The notes under the pieces: generated by a model
Told to the model about the DNA's origin: nothing
Database searches by the model: none
What the model saw: only the letters and a program-made list of their open reading frames with translations
Origin: Streptomyces sp. NBC_01217
GTDB taxonomy: Bacteria > Actinomycetota > Actinomycetes > Streptomycetales > Streptomycetaceae
Length of the DNA stretch: 64,000 nucleotides
Direction: 5' to 3'
Assembly (NCBI RefSeq): GCF_035994185.1
Contig: NZ_CP108538.1
Span: 1,612,001 to 1,676,000, forward strand
Shown here: piece by piece, positions 14,960 to 27,318 of the stretch
Position numbering within the stretch: the stretch's first letter is position 1
How the letters are laid out: each line of letters starts with the position of its first letter
Translations under genes and position numbers: made by a program

Positions 14960-15946
14960 TTACTTGCTCTCCTCGGTACGGGCGGGGGTGGCCGGGGCGG
15001 CGGGCTCGGAGCCGCCCAGCAGCAGGTACAGGACGGCCATGCGGATCGAGACGCCGTTGGCGACCTGCTCGACGGCCGTGCACCGGTCGGAGTCGGCGAC
15101 CTCGGCGGTGATCTCCATGCCGCGGACCATCGGGCCGGGGTGCATGACGATGGCGTGCTCGGGCATCTTCGCCATCCGCTCGCCGTCCAGGCCGTAGCGG
15201 CGGGAGTACTCGCGCTCGGTCGGGAAGTACGCGGCGTTCATCCGTTCGCGCTGCACACGCAGCATCATCACCGCGTCGGACTTCGGCAGCACCTCGTCGA
15301 GGCTGTAGCTGACATCGCACGGCCACTGCTCGACGCCGACCGGGACGAGGGTCGGCGGGGCCACCAGGGTGACGTGGGCGCCGAGCGTGTTCAGCAGGTG
15401 GACGTTGGAGCGGGCCACCCGGCTGTGCAGGATGTCGCCGACGATGGTGATCCGGCGGCCTTCGAGGTCCCGGCCGAGGCCGCTGTCGGCCCCGACGAGG
15501 CGGCGGCGCATGGTGAAGGCGTCCAGCAGTGCCTGGGTGGGGTGTTCGTGGGTGCCGTCACCGGCGTTGACGACGGCGCCGTCGATCCAGCCGGAGGTGG
15601 CCAGGCGGTACGGGGCACCGGAGGCGCCGTGCCGGATGACGACGGCGTCGGCGCCCATCGCCTCCAGGGTCAGCGCGGTGTCCTTGAGCGACTCGCCCTT
15701 GGAGACGGACGAACCCTTCGCGGAGAAGTTGATGACATCGGCGGAGAGGCGCTTGGCGGCGGCCTCGAAGGAGATGCGGGTACGCGTCGAGTCCTCGAAG
15801 AAGAGGTTGACGACGGTACGGCCGCGCAGGGTCGGGAGCTTCTTGATCGGCCGGTCGGCGACCCGGGCCATCTCCTCGGCGGTGTCGAGGATCAGGACGG
15901 CGTCGTCGCGGGTGAGGTCGGCGGCCGAGATGAGGTGGCGCTTCAT
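14960..15946 (-). CDS. pyrB: Aspartate carbamoyltransferase catalytic subunit
   Basis: Transfers carbamoyl from carbamoyl phosphate to aspartate, the committed step of UMP synthesis. The 328-residue protein from ATG 15946 has the phosphate-binding [13 protein letters not shown] (STRT at residues 53-56), HPTQALLD and the aspartate-binding MLRVQRER segments. GGAGAA lies 8 bases before the ATG. A longer ORF to 16651 only reflects an open frame through pyrR. No regulatory PyrI gene is present, as expected where PyrR controls the operon. A Pro/Ala-rich tail follows the catalytic domain. Confidence 0.96.
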   Translation of the reverse strand: MKRHLISAADLTRDDAVLILDTAEEMARVADRPIKKLPTLRGRTVVNLFFEDSTRTRISFEAAAKRLSADVINFSAKGSSVSKGESLKDTALTLEAMGADAVVIRHGASGAPYRLATSGWIDGAVVNAGDGTHEHPTQALLDAFTMRRRLVGADSGLGRDLEGRRITIVGDILHSRVARSNVHLLNTLGAHVTLVAPPTLVPVGVEQWPCDVSYSLDEVLPKSDAVMMLRVQRERMNAAYFPTEREYSRRYGLDGERMAKMPEHAIVMHPGPMVRGMEITAEVADSDRCTAVEQVANGVSIRMAVLYLLLGGSEPAAPATPARTEESK

Positions 15947-16038
15947 CTGGGTGTTCTCCGGAGGGCTGGAGGGTTCAGCATGCGGGCGTGCGGAAGCGGC
16001 CGTACGGGTACGAGGTACGCCGTACGGGGGAAGCGGAG

Positions 16039-16656
<618 letters not shown>

Positions 16657-16754
16657 GGACCTTAAAGGACGTCGAAATTGCGTCATCAACGTTACCAGGG
16701 CTTGTACCGGGCCCTGGTCACACCCCCGGGAGGTGCCGGTGCGGACCTTTCGGC

Positions 16755-16784
16755 TTGACGCATCCAAGTAACGCTGCGTAACCT
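16755..16784 (+). promoter_or_regulatory. Predicted bldD promoter
   Basis: TTGACG at 16755-16760 is a good -35 hexamer. TAACCT at 16779-16784 is an acceptable -10 with an 18-base spacer. The start codon of bldD is 61 bases past the -10, leaving a short leader. The BldD operator covers the -10. Confidence 0.5.
16768..16782 (+). promoter_or_regulatory. BldD operator in the bldD promoter
   Basis: GTAACGCTGCGTAAC at 16768-16782 is a near-perfect inverted repeat. It matches every fixed position of the published BldD box (NTNACNCWGNGTNAN). A second, partial element with the perfect palindrome CTCACAGTGAG follows at 16783-16793. Overlap with the -10 region predicts autorepression, as known for bldD in Streptomyces. 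Confidence 0.8.
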
Positions 16785-16844
16785 CACAGTGAGTTACCAG
16801 CCACGCGGCGGAGCCGCAAAATGTCCCAGCGTCCGGGGAGCCTT

Positions 16845-17345
16845 ATGTCCAGCGAATACGCAAAGCAGCTCGGGGCCAAACTCCGTGCCATCCGCACCCA
16901 GCAGGGCCTCTCCCTCCATGGCGTGGAGGAGAAGTCCCAGGGCCGCTGGAAGGCCGTCGTGGTCGGTTCGTACGAGCGCGGCGACCGTGCCGTGACCGTA
17001 CAGCGTCTCGCCGAGCTCGCGGACTTCTACGGGGTCCCGGTGCAGGAGCTCCTGCCCGGTACGACGCCCGGCGGGGCCGCAGAGCCGCCGCCGAAGCTCG
17101 TCCTGGACCTGGAGCGTCTCGCCCATGTCCCGCCGGAGAAGGCCGGCCCGCTGCAGCGCTACGCGGCCACGATCCAGAGCCAGCGCGGTGACTACAACGG
17201 CAAGGTGCTCTCGATCCGCCAGGACGACCTGCGCACACTGGCTGTGATCTACGACCAGTCGCCGTCCGTACTCACGGAACAGCTGATCAGCTGGGGTGTG
17301 CTCGACGCGGACGCGCGTCGCGCCGTGGCCCACGAGGAGGGCTGA
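16845..17345 (+). CDS. bldD: Developmental master regulator BldD
   Basis: Transcription factor that holds Streptomyces in vegetative growth; c-di-GMP drives its dimerisation on DNA. The 166-residue protein has an N-terminal XRE-type helix-turn-helix (about residues 5-65, LGAKLRAIRTQQGLSLHGVE onward) and a C-terminal c-di-GMP-binding domain. The signature RGD-X8-RQDD is present as RGDYNGKVLSIRQDD. The ATG at 16845 is preceded by GGGGAG; an ATG at 16821 adds eight unlikely residues. It is transcribed alone, divergent from pyrR, and ends at a strong intrinsic terminator. An autoregulatory BldD box lies in its promoter. Confidence 0.97.
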   Translation: MSSEYAKQLGAKLRAIRTQQGLSLHGVEEKSQGRWKAVVVGSYERGDRAVTVQRLAELADFYGVPVQELLPGTTPGGAAEPPPKLVLDLERLAHVPPEKAGPLQRYAATIQSQRGDYNGKVLSIRQDDLRTLAVIYDQSPSVLTEQLISWGVLDADARRAVAHEEG

Positions 17346-17367
17346 CGCCCTCCGAAGAAACGTACCG

Positions 17368-17418
17368 CCGTGTCGGCGCGGTTCACCCTTTCGGGTGCCG
17401 CGTCGACACGGTTTTTTT
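17368..17418 (+). terminator. Intrinsic terminator of bldD
   Basis: CCGTGTCGGCGCGG (17368-17381) pairs with CCGCGTCGACACGG (17398-17411), with one mismatch in the 14-bp stem, and is followed by seven Ts (17412-17418). Its position just after the bldD stop and the T-run make it a textbook intrinsic terminator. Confidence 0.85.
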
Positions 17419-17459
17419 GTGCACGGCTTTTCGTGCGCGGCGCTCGGGCCCGCATGCCG

Positions 17460-17491
17460 AAGGGCCCACGGTCGGGTGACCGTGGGCCCTT
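17460..17491. terminator. Bidirectional hairpin between bldD and nusB
   Basis: AAGGGCCCACGGTC (17460-17473) and GACCGTGGGCCCTT (17478-17491) form a perfect 14-bp stem with a 4-base loop. It sits between the convergent bldD and nusB genes. It has no U-run on the minus side but is well placed to end nusB transcripts. Confidence 0.6.
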
Positions 17492-17522
17492 CGTCGGCTG
17501 AACGACTCCGGGATCCGGGAGG

Positions 17523-17954
17523 CTACTGCTCCCGGCGGAGGTTCGGCTTGAGGTCCTTGAACCGGGCCAGCATCCCGTTCACGAAGGACGGGGAGTCGTC
17601 GGTGGAGAACTCCTTGGCGAGCTGGACCGCCTCGTCGATCACCACCGCGTCCGGGGTCCCGTCCACCCAGATCAGCTCGTACGCACCGAGCCGCAGGATG
17701 TTCCGGTCGACGACCGGCATGCGGTCGATCTCCCAGTCCACCGCGTACGTCACGATGAGGTCGTCGATCCGGTCCGCGTACTGCGCGTACCCCTCGACGA
17801 GCTCCATCGTGTACTCGGTGACCGGCGGCTGACGAGGGTCGGACCGCGAGTGCCGCACCCAGTCCGCGAGGACCGTCTGCACGGACTCACCGCGCTGGTC
17901 GGCCTCGAAGAGGATCTGGAAGGCGCGCTTGCGGGCCTTGTTCCGAGCAGCCAC
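17523..17954 (-). CDS. nusB: Transcription antitermination protein NusB
   Basis: RNA-binding factor that, with S10 (NusE), NusA and NusG, supports rRNA antitermination. The 143-residue all-helical protein shows the family start ARNKARKRAFQILFEADQRG and the conserved DRMPVVDRNILRLGAYELIW and AVQLAKEFSTDDSPSFVNG segments. It starts two bases after the efp stop, so efp and nusB are almost certainly co-transcribed. Confidence 0.96.
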   Translation of the reverse strand: MAARNKARKRAFQILFEADQRGESVQTVLADWVRHSRSDPRQPPVTEYTMELVEGYAQYADRIDDLIVTYAVDWEIDRMPVVDRNILRLGAYELIWVDGTPDAVVIDEAVQLAKEFSTDDSPSFVNGMLARFKDLKPNLRREQ

Positions 17955-17956
17955 GG

Positions 17957-18523
17957 TTAGCTGTTCACCCGGCCGAGGTAGTCGCCCGTGCGGGTGTCGA
18001 CCTTGATCTTCTCACCCGTGGTGATGAAGAGGGGCACGCCGATCTCGTAGCCGGTCTCCAGCGTGGCGGGCTTGGTGCCACCGGTGGAGCGGTCGCCCTG
18101 GACGCCCGGGTCGGTGTGCTGGATGGTCAGCTCGACGGCGGCAGGCAGCTCGACGTAGAGCACCTCGCCCTCGTGCTGGGCGACGGAGGCGGTGAACCCC
18201 TCGATCAGGAAGTTGGCGGCGTCGCCGACAGCCTTGCGGTCGACCATGAGCTGGTCGTACGTGTCCATGTCCATGAAGACGAAGTACTCGCCGTCCATGT
18301 ACGAGAACTGCATGTCGCGACGGTCGATGGTGGCCGTTTCGACCTTCACGCCGGCGTTGAACGTCTTGTCGACGACCTTGCCGGACAGCACGTTCTTGAG
18401 CTTGGTGCGCACGAAGGCCGGGCCCTTGCCGGGCTTGACGTGCTGGAACTCGACGACGGACCAGAGCTGGCCTCCGTCGAGCTTGAGCACCAGGCCGTTC
18501 TTGAGGTCGTTCGTGGAAGCCAC
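17957..18523 (-). CDS. efp: Translation elongation factor P
   Basis: Rescues ribosomes stalled at consecutive prolines. The 188-residue protein has the three beta-barrel domains. The tip-loop lysine is in the [14 protein letters not shown] segment near residue 33. I see no EpmA-type modification gene in the window. It lies between the M24 peptidase homologue and nusB. Confidence 0.97.
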   Translation of the reverse strand: MASTNDLKNGLVLKLDGGQLWSVVEFQHVKPGKGPAFVRTKLKNVLSGKVVDKTFNAGVKVETATIDRRDMQFSYMDGEYFVFMDMDTYDQLMVDRKAVGDAANFLIEGFTASVAQHEGEVLYVELPAAVELTIQHTDPGVQGDRSTGGTKPATLETGYEIGVPLFITTGEKIKVDTRTGDYLGRVNS

Positions 18524-18573
18524 GGTTGCGGAATCTCCTGGACTGAAGCTGGTGGAACGACCGAGGATGCGCG

Positions 18574-19680
18574 CTAGAGCGCGAGCAGCTCCTTGGTCGT
18601 AATGGTGAGTAGCTCGGGTCCGCCGTCCGCCTCGGGGCGCACGACGAGCGTGTCATCGATCCGGACCCCGCCCCGGCCCGGGAGGTGGACCCCCGGTTCG
18701 ACGGTGACCGGCACACAAGCGTCCAGTTTACCCATGGCGGCCGGTGCCAGCTGCGGGTCCTCGTCGATTTCGAGCCCCACACCGTGCCCGGTCCACGGTG
18801 CCAGGCCCTCGCCATGGCCCGCGGAGTCCAGGAGATGACGGGCCGCGCGGTCCACATCGCGGTAGGCGGCGCCGGGCACGAGCGCCTCGCGCCCGGCCCG
18901 CTGAGCGGCGAATACCAGGTCGTAGAGCTCGATCTGCCAGTCGGCCGGTGTCGTGCCGATGACGAACGTACGGCCGATCTCGCAGCGGTAGCCGCGGTAG
19001 TTCGCACCGAGGCACACGGAGAGGAAGTCTCCTTCCTCCACTCGCCGGTCCGAGGGGCGGTGGCGGCCCTGGCCGGAGTTCGGCCCGGTGGCCACGGAGG
19101 TGGCGAAGGCGGGGCCGTCGGCGCCGTGGTCCACCAGGCGGCGCTCCAGCTCCAGGGCGAGATGGCGTTCGGTGCGGCCCACCAGGATGGATTCGAGGAG
19201 TTCGCCCAGGGCCTGGTCGGTGATCTCCGCGGCGATCCGCAGACAGGCGATCTCCTCCTCGTCCTTGACGAGGCGCAGCTGCTCGACGGTGGTGCCGAGA
19301 TCGGCGAGCCGGAGCCTCGGGGCGACCGAGCCCATGGCCCGGTGGCGGGCGACCGTCAGATGGTGCTCCTCGACGGCCAGGGACTCCGCGCCCGAGGAAC
19401 CGGCCAGATCGGCGGCCGCGACCACCGGATCGCCGTCGGTGACCGGCAGCGGGGAGACCCGCAGCTGATCGTCGGTGCGTCCGTCGGCGGGATCGCCGGT
19501 CGGGGCGTGGGAGCAGAGCAGGACGTCCTCGACGGGGCCGAGCAGCAGCACGGCGCCCGGGGGCGCTGCGCCCGCGAGATAGCGGACGTTGGCGGGGCGG
19601 GAGACCAGAGCGGCCGCGGATCCGACGGCGGCGCACCGGTCGCGGAGCTGCCCGCGGCGGACGGCGTACACCTCTGACAT
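18574..19680 (-). CDS. M24 (aminopeptidase P/creatinase) family protein with altered metal ligands
   Basis: A 368-residue pita-bread protein with a creatinase-like N-terminal domain (about residues 1-130) and an M24 domain (about 140-360). Aligning by eye to Xaa-Pro peptidases, the five metal ligands D, D, H, E, E appear here as C223 ([11 protein letters not shown]), E234 (RCEIGRTF), H299 (TGHGVGLE), E328 (TVEPG) and D342 (GVRIDD). The second active-site His is D306 (LEIDEDP). Three of five ligands therefore differ from the standard set. It sits just upstream of efp, where an Xaa-Pro dipeptidase is usually annotated. It may be a divergent peptidase or a non-catalytic homologue; the usual name should not be taken as proof of activity. 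Confidence 0.85.
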   Translation of the reverse strand: MSEVYAVRRGQLRDRCAAVGSAAALVSRPANVRYLAGAAPPGAVLLLGPVEDVLLCSHAPTGDPADGRTDDQLRVSPLPVTDGDPVVAAADLAGSSGAESLAVEEHHLTVARHRAMGSVAPRLRLADLGTTVEQLRLVKDEEEIACLRIAAEITDQALGELLESILVGRTERHLALELERRLVDHGADGPAFATSVATGPNSGQGRHRPSDRRVEEGDFLSVCLGANYRGYRCEIGRTFVIGTTPADWQIELYDLVFAAQRAGREALVPGAAYRDVDRAARHLLDSAGHGEGLAPWTGHGVGLEIDEDPQLAPAAMGKLDACVPVTVEPGVHLPGRGGVRIDDTLVVRPEADGGPELLTITTKELLAL

Positions 19681-19761
19681 GTCACGAGCCTACGAGCGGT
19701 GGCGCGGGCCTGCTCGGTCAGTGCATCCGACCGGGGGCCGGGGACGCCGCCCGGTGGCCGT

Positions 19762-20574
19762 TCACCAGGCCGGCGGGCTGGCTATGGAGCGGGCCAGTAC
19801 GTCGTCCAGGACGCGGGCGGTGGTCTCCACGTCGTAGGTCGAGTTGTCGATGATCGGCAGTCCGGAGCCGTACCAGCCGGCCATCCGGCCGTGGATCCGG
19901 GCGACCTCCTCGTCGGAGAGGCGGCGGTTCCCGCTGCGGGCCGCATTGCGCTCCAGCACGATCTCCAGGCCGGGCAGCAGGACGACGGGCAGCAGTCCGG
20001 GGCCGACATGGCGCTTCCAGCCGCCGAGGCCGACGACCGGCCGGTCGGGGAAGACGGCGTCGTCGAGGATGCAGGAGATGCCGTTGGCGAGGAAGTTGCG
20101 CGCGGCGAAGCCACAGGTGCGGCGGGCGAGGCGGTACTGGGCCTCGGAGTGGTCGTTCCACCCGGCCTGCGGGTCGGCGAAGCCGGAGCAGACCCATTCG
20201 CGTACGTCGTCGAGGCTGACGTGGGCGGTGGGGACCCGGCGGCGGCTGGCCCAGAGCTTGGCCACGGTCGTCTTGCCGGCGCCCGCGGGGCCGATCAGGA
20301 GGACGGCGAGGGTCGCGCTGCCGGTGCCGGGCTCGGCGGGCGGTGCGGGCAGCGGGACGGGCCCGCCGGGCGGCAACTGGATGTGCCCGGTGGTCTCCCT
20401 GGGGGGAGGCGCCGGGGCGTGCTGTGGGGCGGGCACGCTCCAGCCCTGGGGCGTGGGAGGGCTGGGGGGCGGTGGACCCGGCGGTCCGGGGTGCTGGGCC
20501 TGGTGCGTCCAGCCGGCAGGTCCGCTTCCGGGGCCTTGGGGCGGCGGCAGCGGGGCCCCCACTGCGTGCTGCAT
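19762..20574 (-). CDS. P-loop kinase-like protein with Pro-rich N-terminus
   Basis: A 270-residue protein whose first 85 or so residues are a Pro/Gly/Gln-rich tail without predicted fold. After it, LAVLLIGPAGAGKTTVAKLW gives a clear Walker A motif. HVSLDDVREWVCSGF and a later region ILDDAVFPDRP resemble zeta-toxin or polynucleotide/gluconate-type small kinases. The substrate is unknown. GGAGTGG lies about 6 bases before the ATG at 20574. It lies between aroQ and the M24 gene on the same strand. The Pro-rich tail suggests protein-protein contact, which is inference. Confidence 0.8.
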   Translation of the reverse strand: MQHAVGAPLPPPQGPGSGPAGWTHQAQHPGPPGPPPPSPPTPQGWSVPAPQHAPAPPPRETTGHIQLPPGGPVPLPAPPAEPGTGSATLAVLLIGPAGAGKTTVAKLWASRRRVPTAHVSLDDVREWVCSGFADPQAGWNDHSEAQYRLARRTCGFAARNFLANGISCILDDAVFPDRPVVGLGGWKRHVGPGLLPVVLLPGLEIVLERNAARSGNRRLSDEEVARIHGRMAGWYGSGLPIIDNSTYDVETTARVLDDVLARSIASPPAW

Positions 20575-20627
20575 CCGGTGCCACTCCGTCTCGTACAGGC
20601 AACTGGCGCTGGTGGAACGGCAACCGT

Positions 20628-20667
20628 ACCGTCCCCGGCCGCCACTGGGACAACGGTCGGGGACGGT
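20628..20667 (-). terminator. Hairpin after the aro genes
   Basis: ACCGTCCCCG (20628-20637) and CGGGGACGGT (20658-20667) form a perfect 10-bp stem with a 20-base loop. It lies between the aroQ stop and the kinase gene. There is no U-run, so it may be a partial terminator or an mRNA end stabiliser. Confidence 0.4.
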
Positions 20668-20712
20668 CCGCAGTGCCCGGTCGGCCGCCGGGCCGTCCGG
20701 TGCAGCCGTCCG

Positions 20713-23977
<3,265 letters not shown>

Positions 23978-24124
23978 CGGTGCTCCTCATGCTCGCGCCT
24001 GGAACTGCAACGGCGCGACCGGGTGCGCGGCCCTGGCCCGCCGCCTTTGATCCTCCCACGGCCGGGGGCGTGAACCGGTCGCCGGTCCAGCAGACGGACG
24101 CACCGCACCGCCGGGCGCAAGGTG

Positions 24125-24952
24125 TCAGCGAGTGGCGAGCGCCACTTCCCCGGCCTGCCGCATGGCGGCGAGCGGGGCGGGCGCACGGCCCGTCATCTGC
24201 TCGACCTGGAGGACGGCCTGGTGCACCAGAAGGTCGAGACCTCCGACGACTGCGCCGTTACGGGCCGCCCAGGCGGTGGCGAGTTTGGTGGGCCAGGGCT
24301 CGTACAGCACGTCGAAGAGCGTGCCGGGCCGTTCCGGTACCGCGGCGGCCAGCGCGTCCGTGGCACCGGCCGGTGTGGTGGCGATGATCAGCGGGGCGTG
24401 CAGCGCCTGCCCGGCCTGCGCCCAGTCCGAGATCCGGACGTCGACGCCGAGGCGCTCGCCCCAGCCACGCATCTCCCGCCCCCGTTCCCGACTGCGGACG
24501 TACGCCGTGACCGGTCCCGTACAGATCGCCGACAGCGCGGCGAGCGCCGAGGAGGCGGTCGCTCCGGCACCGAGGACGGCGGCGGATTCGGTCTTCTCCA
24601 CACCGCGTTCGCGCAGCGCGGCGATCATTCCGGGGATATCGGTGTTGTCACCGAGCCTTCGTCCGTCCTCCGTGAGGACGACCGTGTTGACCGCCTCCAC
24701 CGAGGACGCGGTCTCGCTGATGGAGTCCAGCAGCGGAATGATCGCGCGCTTGAGCGGCATGGTCAGCGACAGTCCGGCCCAAGTGGCGTCGAGCCCCTGG
24801 ACGAAGCCGGGCAGTGCGGCCTCGTCGATCTCGAAGCGGTCGTACGACCAGTCGGTGAGACCGAGTTCGCGGTAGGCGGCGCGGTGCAGTACCGGGGAGA
24901 GCGAGTGGGCGATGGGCGAGCCGAGGACGGCCGCCCGTCGGATGGTGCTCAC
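24125..24952 (-). CDS. aroE: Shikimate dehydrogenase
   Basis: NADP-dependent reduction of dehydroshikimate to shikimate. The 275-residue product from GTG 24952 has the shikimate-binding SPIAHSLSPVLHRAAY, the catalytic Lys in LTMPLKRAI, and DNTDIPGM. The nucleotide-binding AAVLGAGATASSALAAL follows. The usual NVT before the Lys loop is SLT here. The GTG overlaps the mltG stop by four bases (GTGA), which decides the start over the ATG at 25057. Confidence 0.94.
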   Translation of the reverse strand: MSTIRRAAVLGSPIAHSLSPVLHRAAYRELGLTDWSYDRFEIDEAALPGFVQGLDATWAGLSLTMPLKRAIIPLLDSISETASSVEAVNTVVLTEDGRRLGDNTDIPGMIAALRERGVEKTESAAVLGAGATASSALAALSAICTGPVTAYVRSRERGREMRGWGERLGVDVRISDWAQAGQALHAPLIIATTPAGATDALAAAVPERPGTLFDVLYEPWPTKLATAWAARNGAVVGGLDLLVHQAVLQVEQMTGRAPAPLAAMRQAGEVALATR

Positions 24953-26736
24953 TGGCCCGACTTCTCCTCTTCGTACTTCTTGCGATTCTGCTCGTGCTCC
25001 GCGTTGGTCACTGCGAACAGCGTCTTGTCCTCGGTCACGGACACGAAGTAGTACCACGGTCCGGGAGTGGGCTTGATCGCCGAATGAAGCGCGGCGTCGC
25101 CGGGATTGTTGATGGGCCCCGGCGGCAGTCCGTGGATGTAGTACGTGTTGTACGGGTTCTTGAAGTTTCGCAGGTCCGAAACCGGTCCCGTGTCCAGTGT
25201 GCTCTGCGCCTTGGCGTAGTTCACCGTGGAGTCGAAGTCGAGCAGGCCGTACGTCTCGGTGTTGTTGGGCTTCAGCCGGTTATAGACGACCCGTGCGACC
25301 TTGTCGAAGTCGTGCTTGTATTTGCCCTCGGCCTGAACGAGGCTGGCGACGGTGATCACCTGCCAGGGGTTCTTGAGACCCACCTCCTTGGCCGCGCCTT
25401 CGAGGTCGACCTTCTCGTACTCCTCGTTGGCCCGCGAGACCATCTTCTTGAGGACGGCCTCCGGCTTCATCTCCTTGGTCACCGGGTAGGCCGCCGGGTA
25501 GAGGAAGCCCTCCAGCGGGTCGATGAGGCTCTTGTTCTTGTCGGCCCAGTCGGGCATGCCGAGGCTGCCGGCCTTGGAGACGGCGACACTCTTGGTCGTT
25601 CCGGCCTTGACGCCGAGCTTCTTGTCGATCTTCGCGTAGATCTCTTTGTTGCGGGTGCCCTCGGGAATGATCAGGAGATTCTGGCTCTTGGGGTCGACCA
25701 TCATCTTCACGGCCTCGGCTGCGGACATCTTCTCGTGGAGGATGTAGACGCCTGCCTGGATCGTCTTGCCCTTGGGGTTCGCGTTCTGCGCGGAGACGAA
25801 GGCGTCGACGCTCTTGACGACACCCTTCTGCTTCAGGATGTTGCCGATGTCGTAGCCGTAGGCGCCCTTCTCGATCTCCACCTCGACCTCGCCGGTGCCC
25901 ACTCCGGTGTAGTCGGGCGCCGCGCCGAACTTGTCCTGCCAGTACGAGTAGCCGACGTAGGCCGCTCCGCCGAGACCGCCGACGAGGACCATCGAGACGA
26001 CCAGGCAGGCGCAGCCGCTACGGCTCTTCTTCTTTCCCTTGCCGCCCCGGCGCTCGTTGCCGCCACGGCCGCGGCGTGATTCACGCGGGTCGTCGTCGTA
26101 CTCGTCGTCGTTGTCGTCGCGGTCGTCGGCGCCGGTGAAGAAAGGATGCGTCTCTTCCGGCTGGACCTCCGGGTCCCAGTCGGGATTCCGCGCGGGGGGC
26201 GGCTCGGCACCGGCATCGCGGCGGCCCGGGGGCTGCGGTGGCGGGTAGGCCTCCGGCGTGCCGTAGTAGTCGTGCGTCTCGCCGTAGCCGACCTGCCGGC
26301 CGCCGTACGGGTCGGCCTGCTGGGCGTCGTACGGCGCCGAGGCGGGCTGCTGCCCGGTTTCCCAGCCGCCGTTGTTGTACTGCGGATGCTGAGGCTGCTG
26401 GGGGTGCTGGGGGTGCTGGGGGTGCTGGGGCTGCTGCGCCTGCTGGGGGTGCTGAGGCTGGTGCTGCTGCGCATACGGGTCCTGCGGGACTCCGTACACG
26501 GGCTGCTGCTGGTAATGCTGCTGCCCGTACGGGTCATGGGCCTGCTGTTGCTGCGGCTGCTGGGGGTGCTGAGGCTGGTGCTGCTGCGCATACGGGTCCT
26601 GGGAGTAGGGCTGCTGCTGCCCGCCGTACTGGTTCTGGCCGTGGGCAGGCTGCTGTCCTCCCCATCCCTGGTCCCCGTACAAGGGGTCCTCGGGATGCCA
26701 CGGTTCGGAGCCGGGGCCCCGGCCATACTCAGTCAT
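24949..26736 (-). CDS. mltG: Endolytic peptidoglycan transglycosylase MltG
   Basis: Membrane-bound murein endotransglycosylase thought to release nascent glycan strands. The 595-residue protein from ATG 26736 (AGGGGAT upstream) has three parts. The cytoplasmic tail is very rich in Gln, Pro, His and Tyr (about residues 15-119). One membrane segment follows (about 243-268, CACLVVSMVLVGGLGGAAYVG). The YceG domain contains the catalytic Glu in ASLVQAEGKYKHDFDKVARVV. It lies between ruvX and aroE with a four-base overlap to aroE. The low-complexity tail is much longer than in E. coli MltG and seems to be an actinobacterial addition. Confidence 0.95.
   Translation of the reverse strand: MTEYGRGPGSEPWHPEDPLYGDQGWGGQQPAHGQNQYGGQQQPYSQDPYAQQHQPQHPQQPQQQQAHDPYGQQHYQQQPVYGVPQDPYAQQHQPQHPQQAQQPQHPQHPQHPQQPQHPQYNNGGWETGQQPASAPYDAQQADPYGGRQVGYGETHDYYGTPEAYPPPQPPGRRDAGAEPPPARNPDWDPEVQPEETHPFFTGADDRDDNDDEYDDDPRESRRGRGGNERRGGKGKKKSRSGCACLVVSMVLVGGLGGAAYVGYSYWQDKFGAAPDYTGVGTGEVEVEIEKGAYGYDIGNILKQKGVVKSVDAFVSAQNANPKGKTIQAGVYILHEKMSAAEAVKMMVDPKSQNLLIIPEGTRNKEIYAKIDKKLGVKAGTTKSVAVSKAGSLGMPDWADKNKSLIDPLEGFLYPAAYPVTKEMKPEAVLKKMVSRANEEYEKVDLEGAAKEVGLKNPWQVITVASLVQAEGKYKHDFDKVARVVYNRLKPNNTETYGLLDFDSTVNYAKAQSTLDTGPVSDLRNFKNPYNTYYIHGLPPGPINNPGDAALHSAIKPTPGPWYYFVSVTEDKTLFAVTNAEHEQNRKKYEEEKSGQ
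26378..26600 (-). repeat. CAG/CCC-type low-complexity tract encoding a Gln-Pro-His repeat in MltG
   Basis: Repeated GGGGTGCTG and CTGCTG units (plus strand) encode runs such as QHQPQHPQQ and PQHPQHPQ. One block, GCTGGTGCTGCTGCGCATAC, occurs twice (about 26458 and 26576). The tract is inside the coding frame and is a likely site of repeat-number variation among strains. Confidence 0.6.
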
Positions 26737-26832
26737 CGATCCCCTAGAGCCGCGAGACGAGCTTCCGTCTCTTTTGCTGTGCGGTGTTTGTTCGAACACC
26801 GCCGCATCGCGCGGAACGTTACCGTATCGCGA

Positions 26833-27318
26833 TCAGAGAGCCACTTCGACGCCTTCGCCCGGGGCTTTACCTGACGCCCGTTCGGACTCCAGAGCGTTCT
26901 GAAGGATCACCACAGCGGCAGCCTGGTCGATGACGGAACGGCCTTTCTTGGACTTCACACCCGAAGCGCGCAGTCCTTGACTGGCCGTCACTGTGGTCAT
27001 CCTCTCGTCCACCAATCGCACCGGAATGGGCGCGACCGAGCGGGCGACCTCCTGGGCGAAGACCCGGATCTTGGCGGCGGCGGGGCCTTCACCGCCGCCG
27101 AGGGACCGCGGCAGGCCGATGATGATCTCGATCGGCTCGTACTCCTCGACGATCTGCCCGAGCCGCCGGTGGGCCGCCGGGACATCGCGTCCCGGAACGG
27201 TCTCCACCGGCGTGGCGAGGATCCCGTCGGGGTCGCACGAGGCGACCCCGATCCGGGCGTCCCCGACGTCGATCGCGAGCCGACGGCCGCGGCGCATGCG
27301 CGTCATCCCCGCCGTCAC
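26833..27318 (-). CDS. ruvX: YqgF/RuvX family nuclease
   Basis: RNase H-fold protein linked to Holliday-junction resolution and pre-16S rRNA 5' processing. The 161-residue protein has the N-terminal metal-binding Asp in [33 protein letters not shown] and a C-terminal Asp in [11 protein letters not shown]. The GTG start at 27318 overlaps the alaS stop by four bases; an ATG four codons in is also possible. alaS-ruvX-mltG-aroE is a conserved run. Confidence 0.93.
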   Translation of the reverse strand: MTAGMTRMRRGRRLAIDVGDARIGVASCDPDGILATPVETVPGRDVPAAHRRLGQIVEEYEPIEIIIGLPRSLGGGEGPAAAKIRVFAQEVARSVAPIPVRLVDERMTTVTASQGLRASGVKSKKGRSVIDQAAAVVILQNALESERASGKAPGEGVEVAL

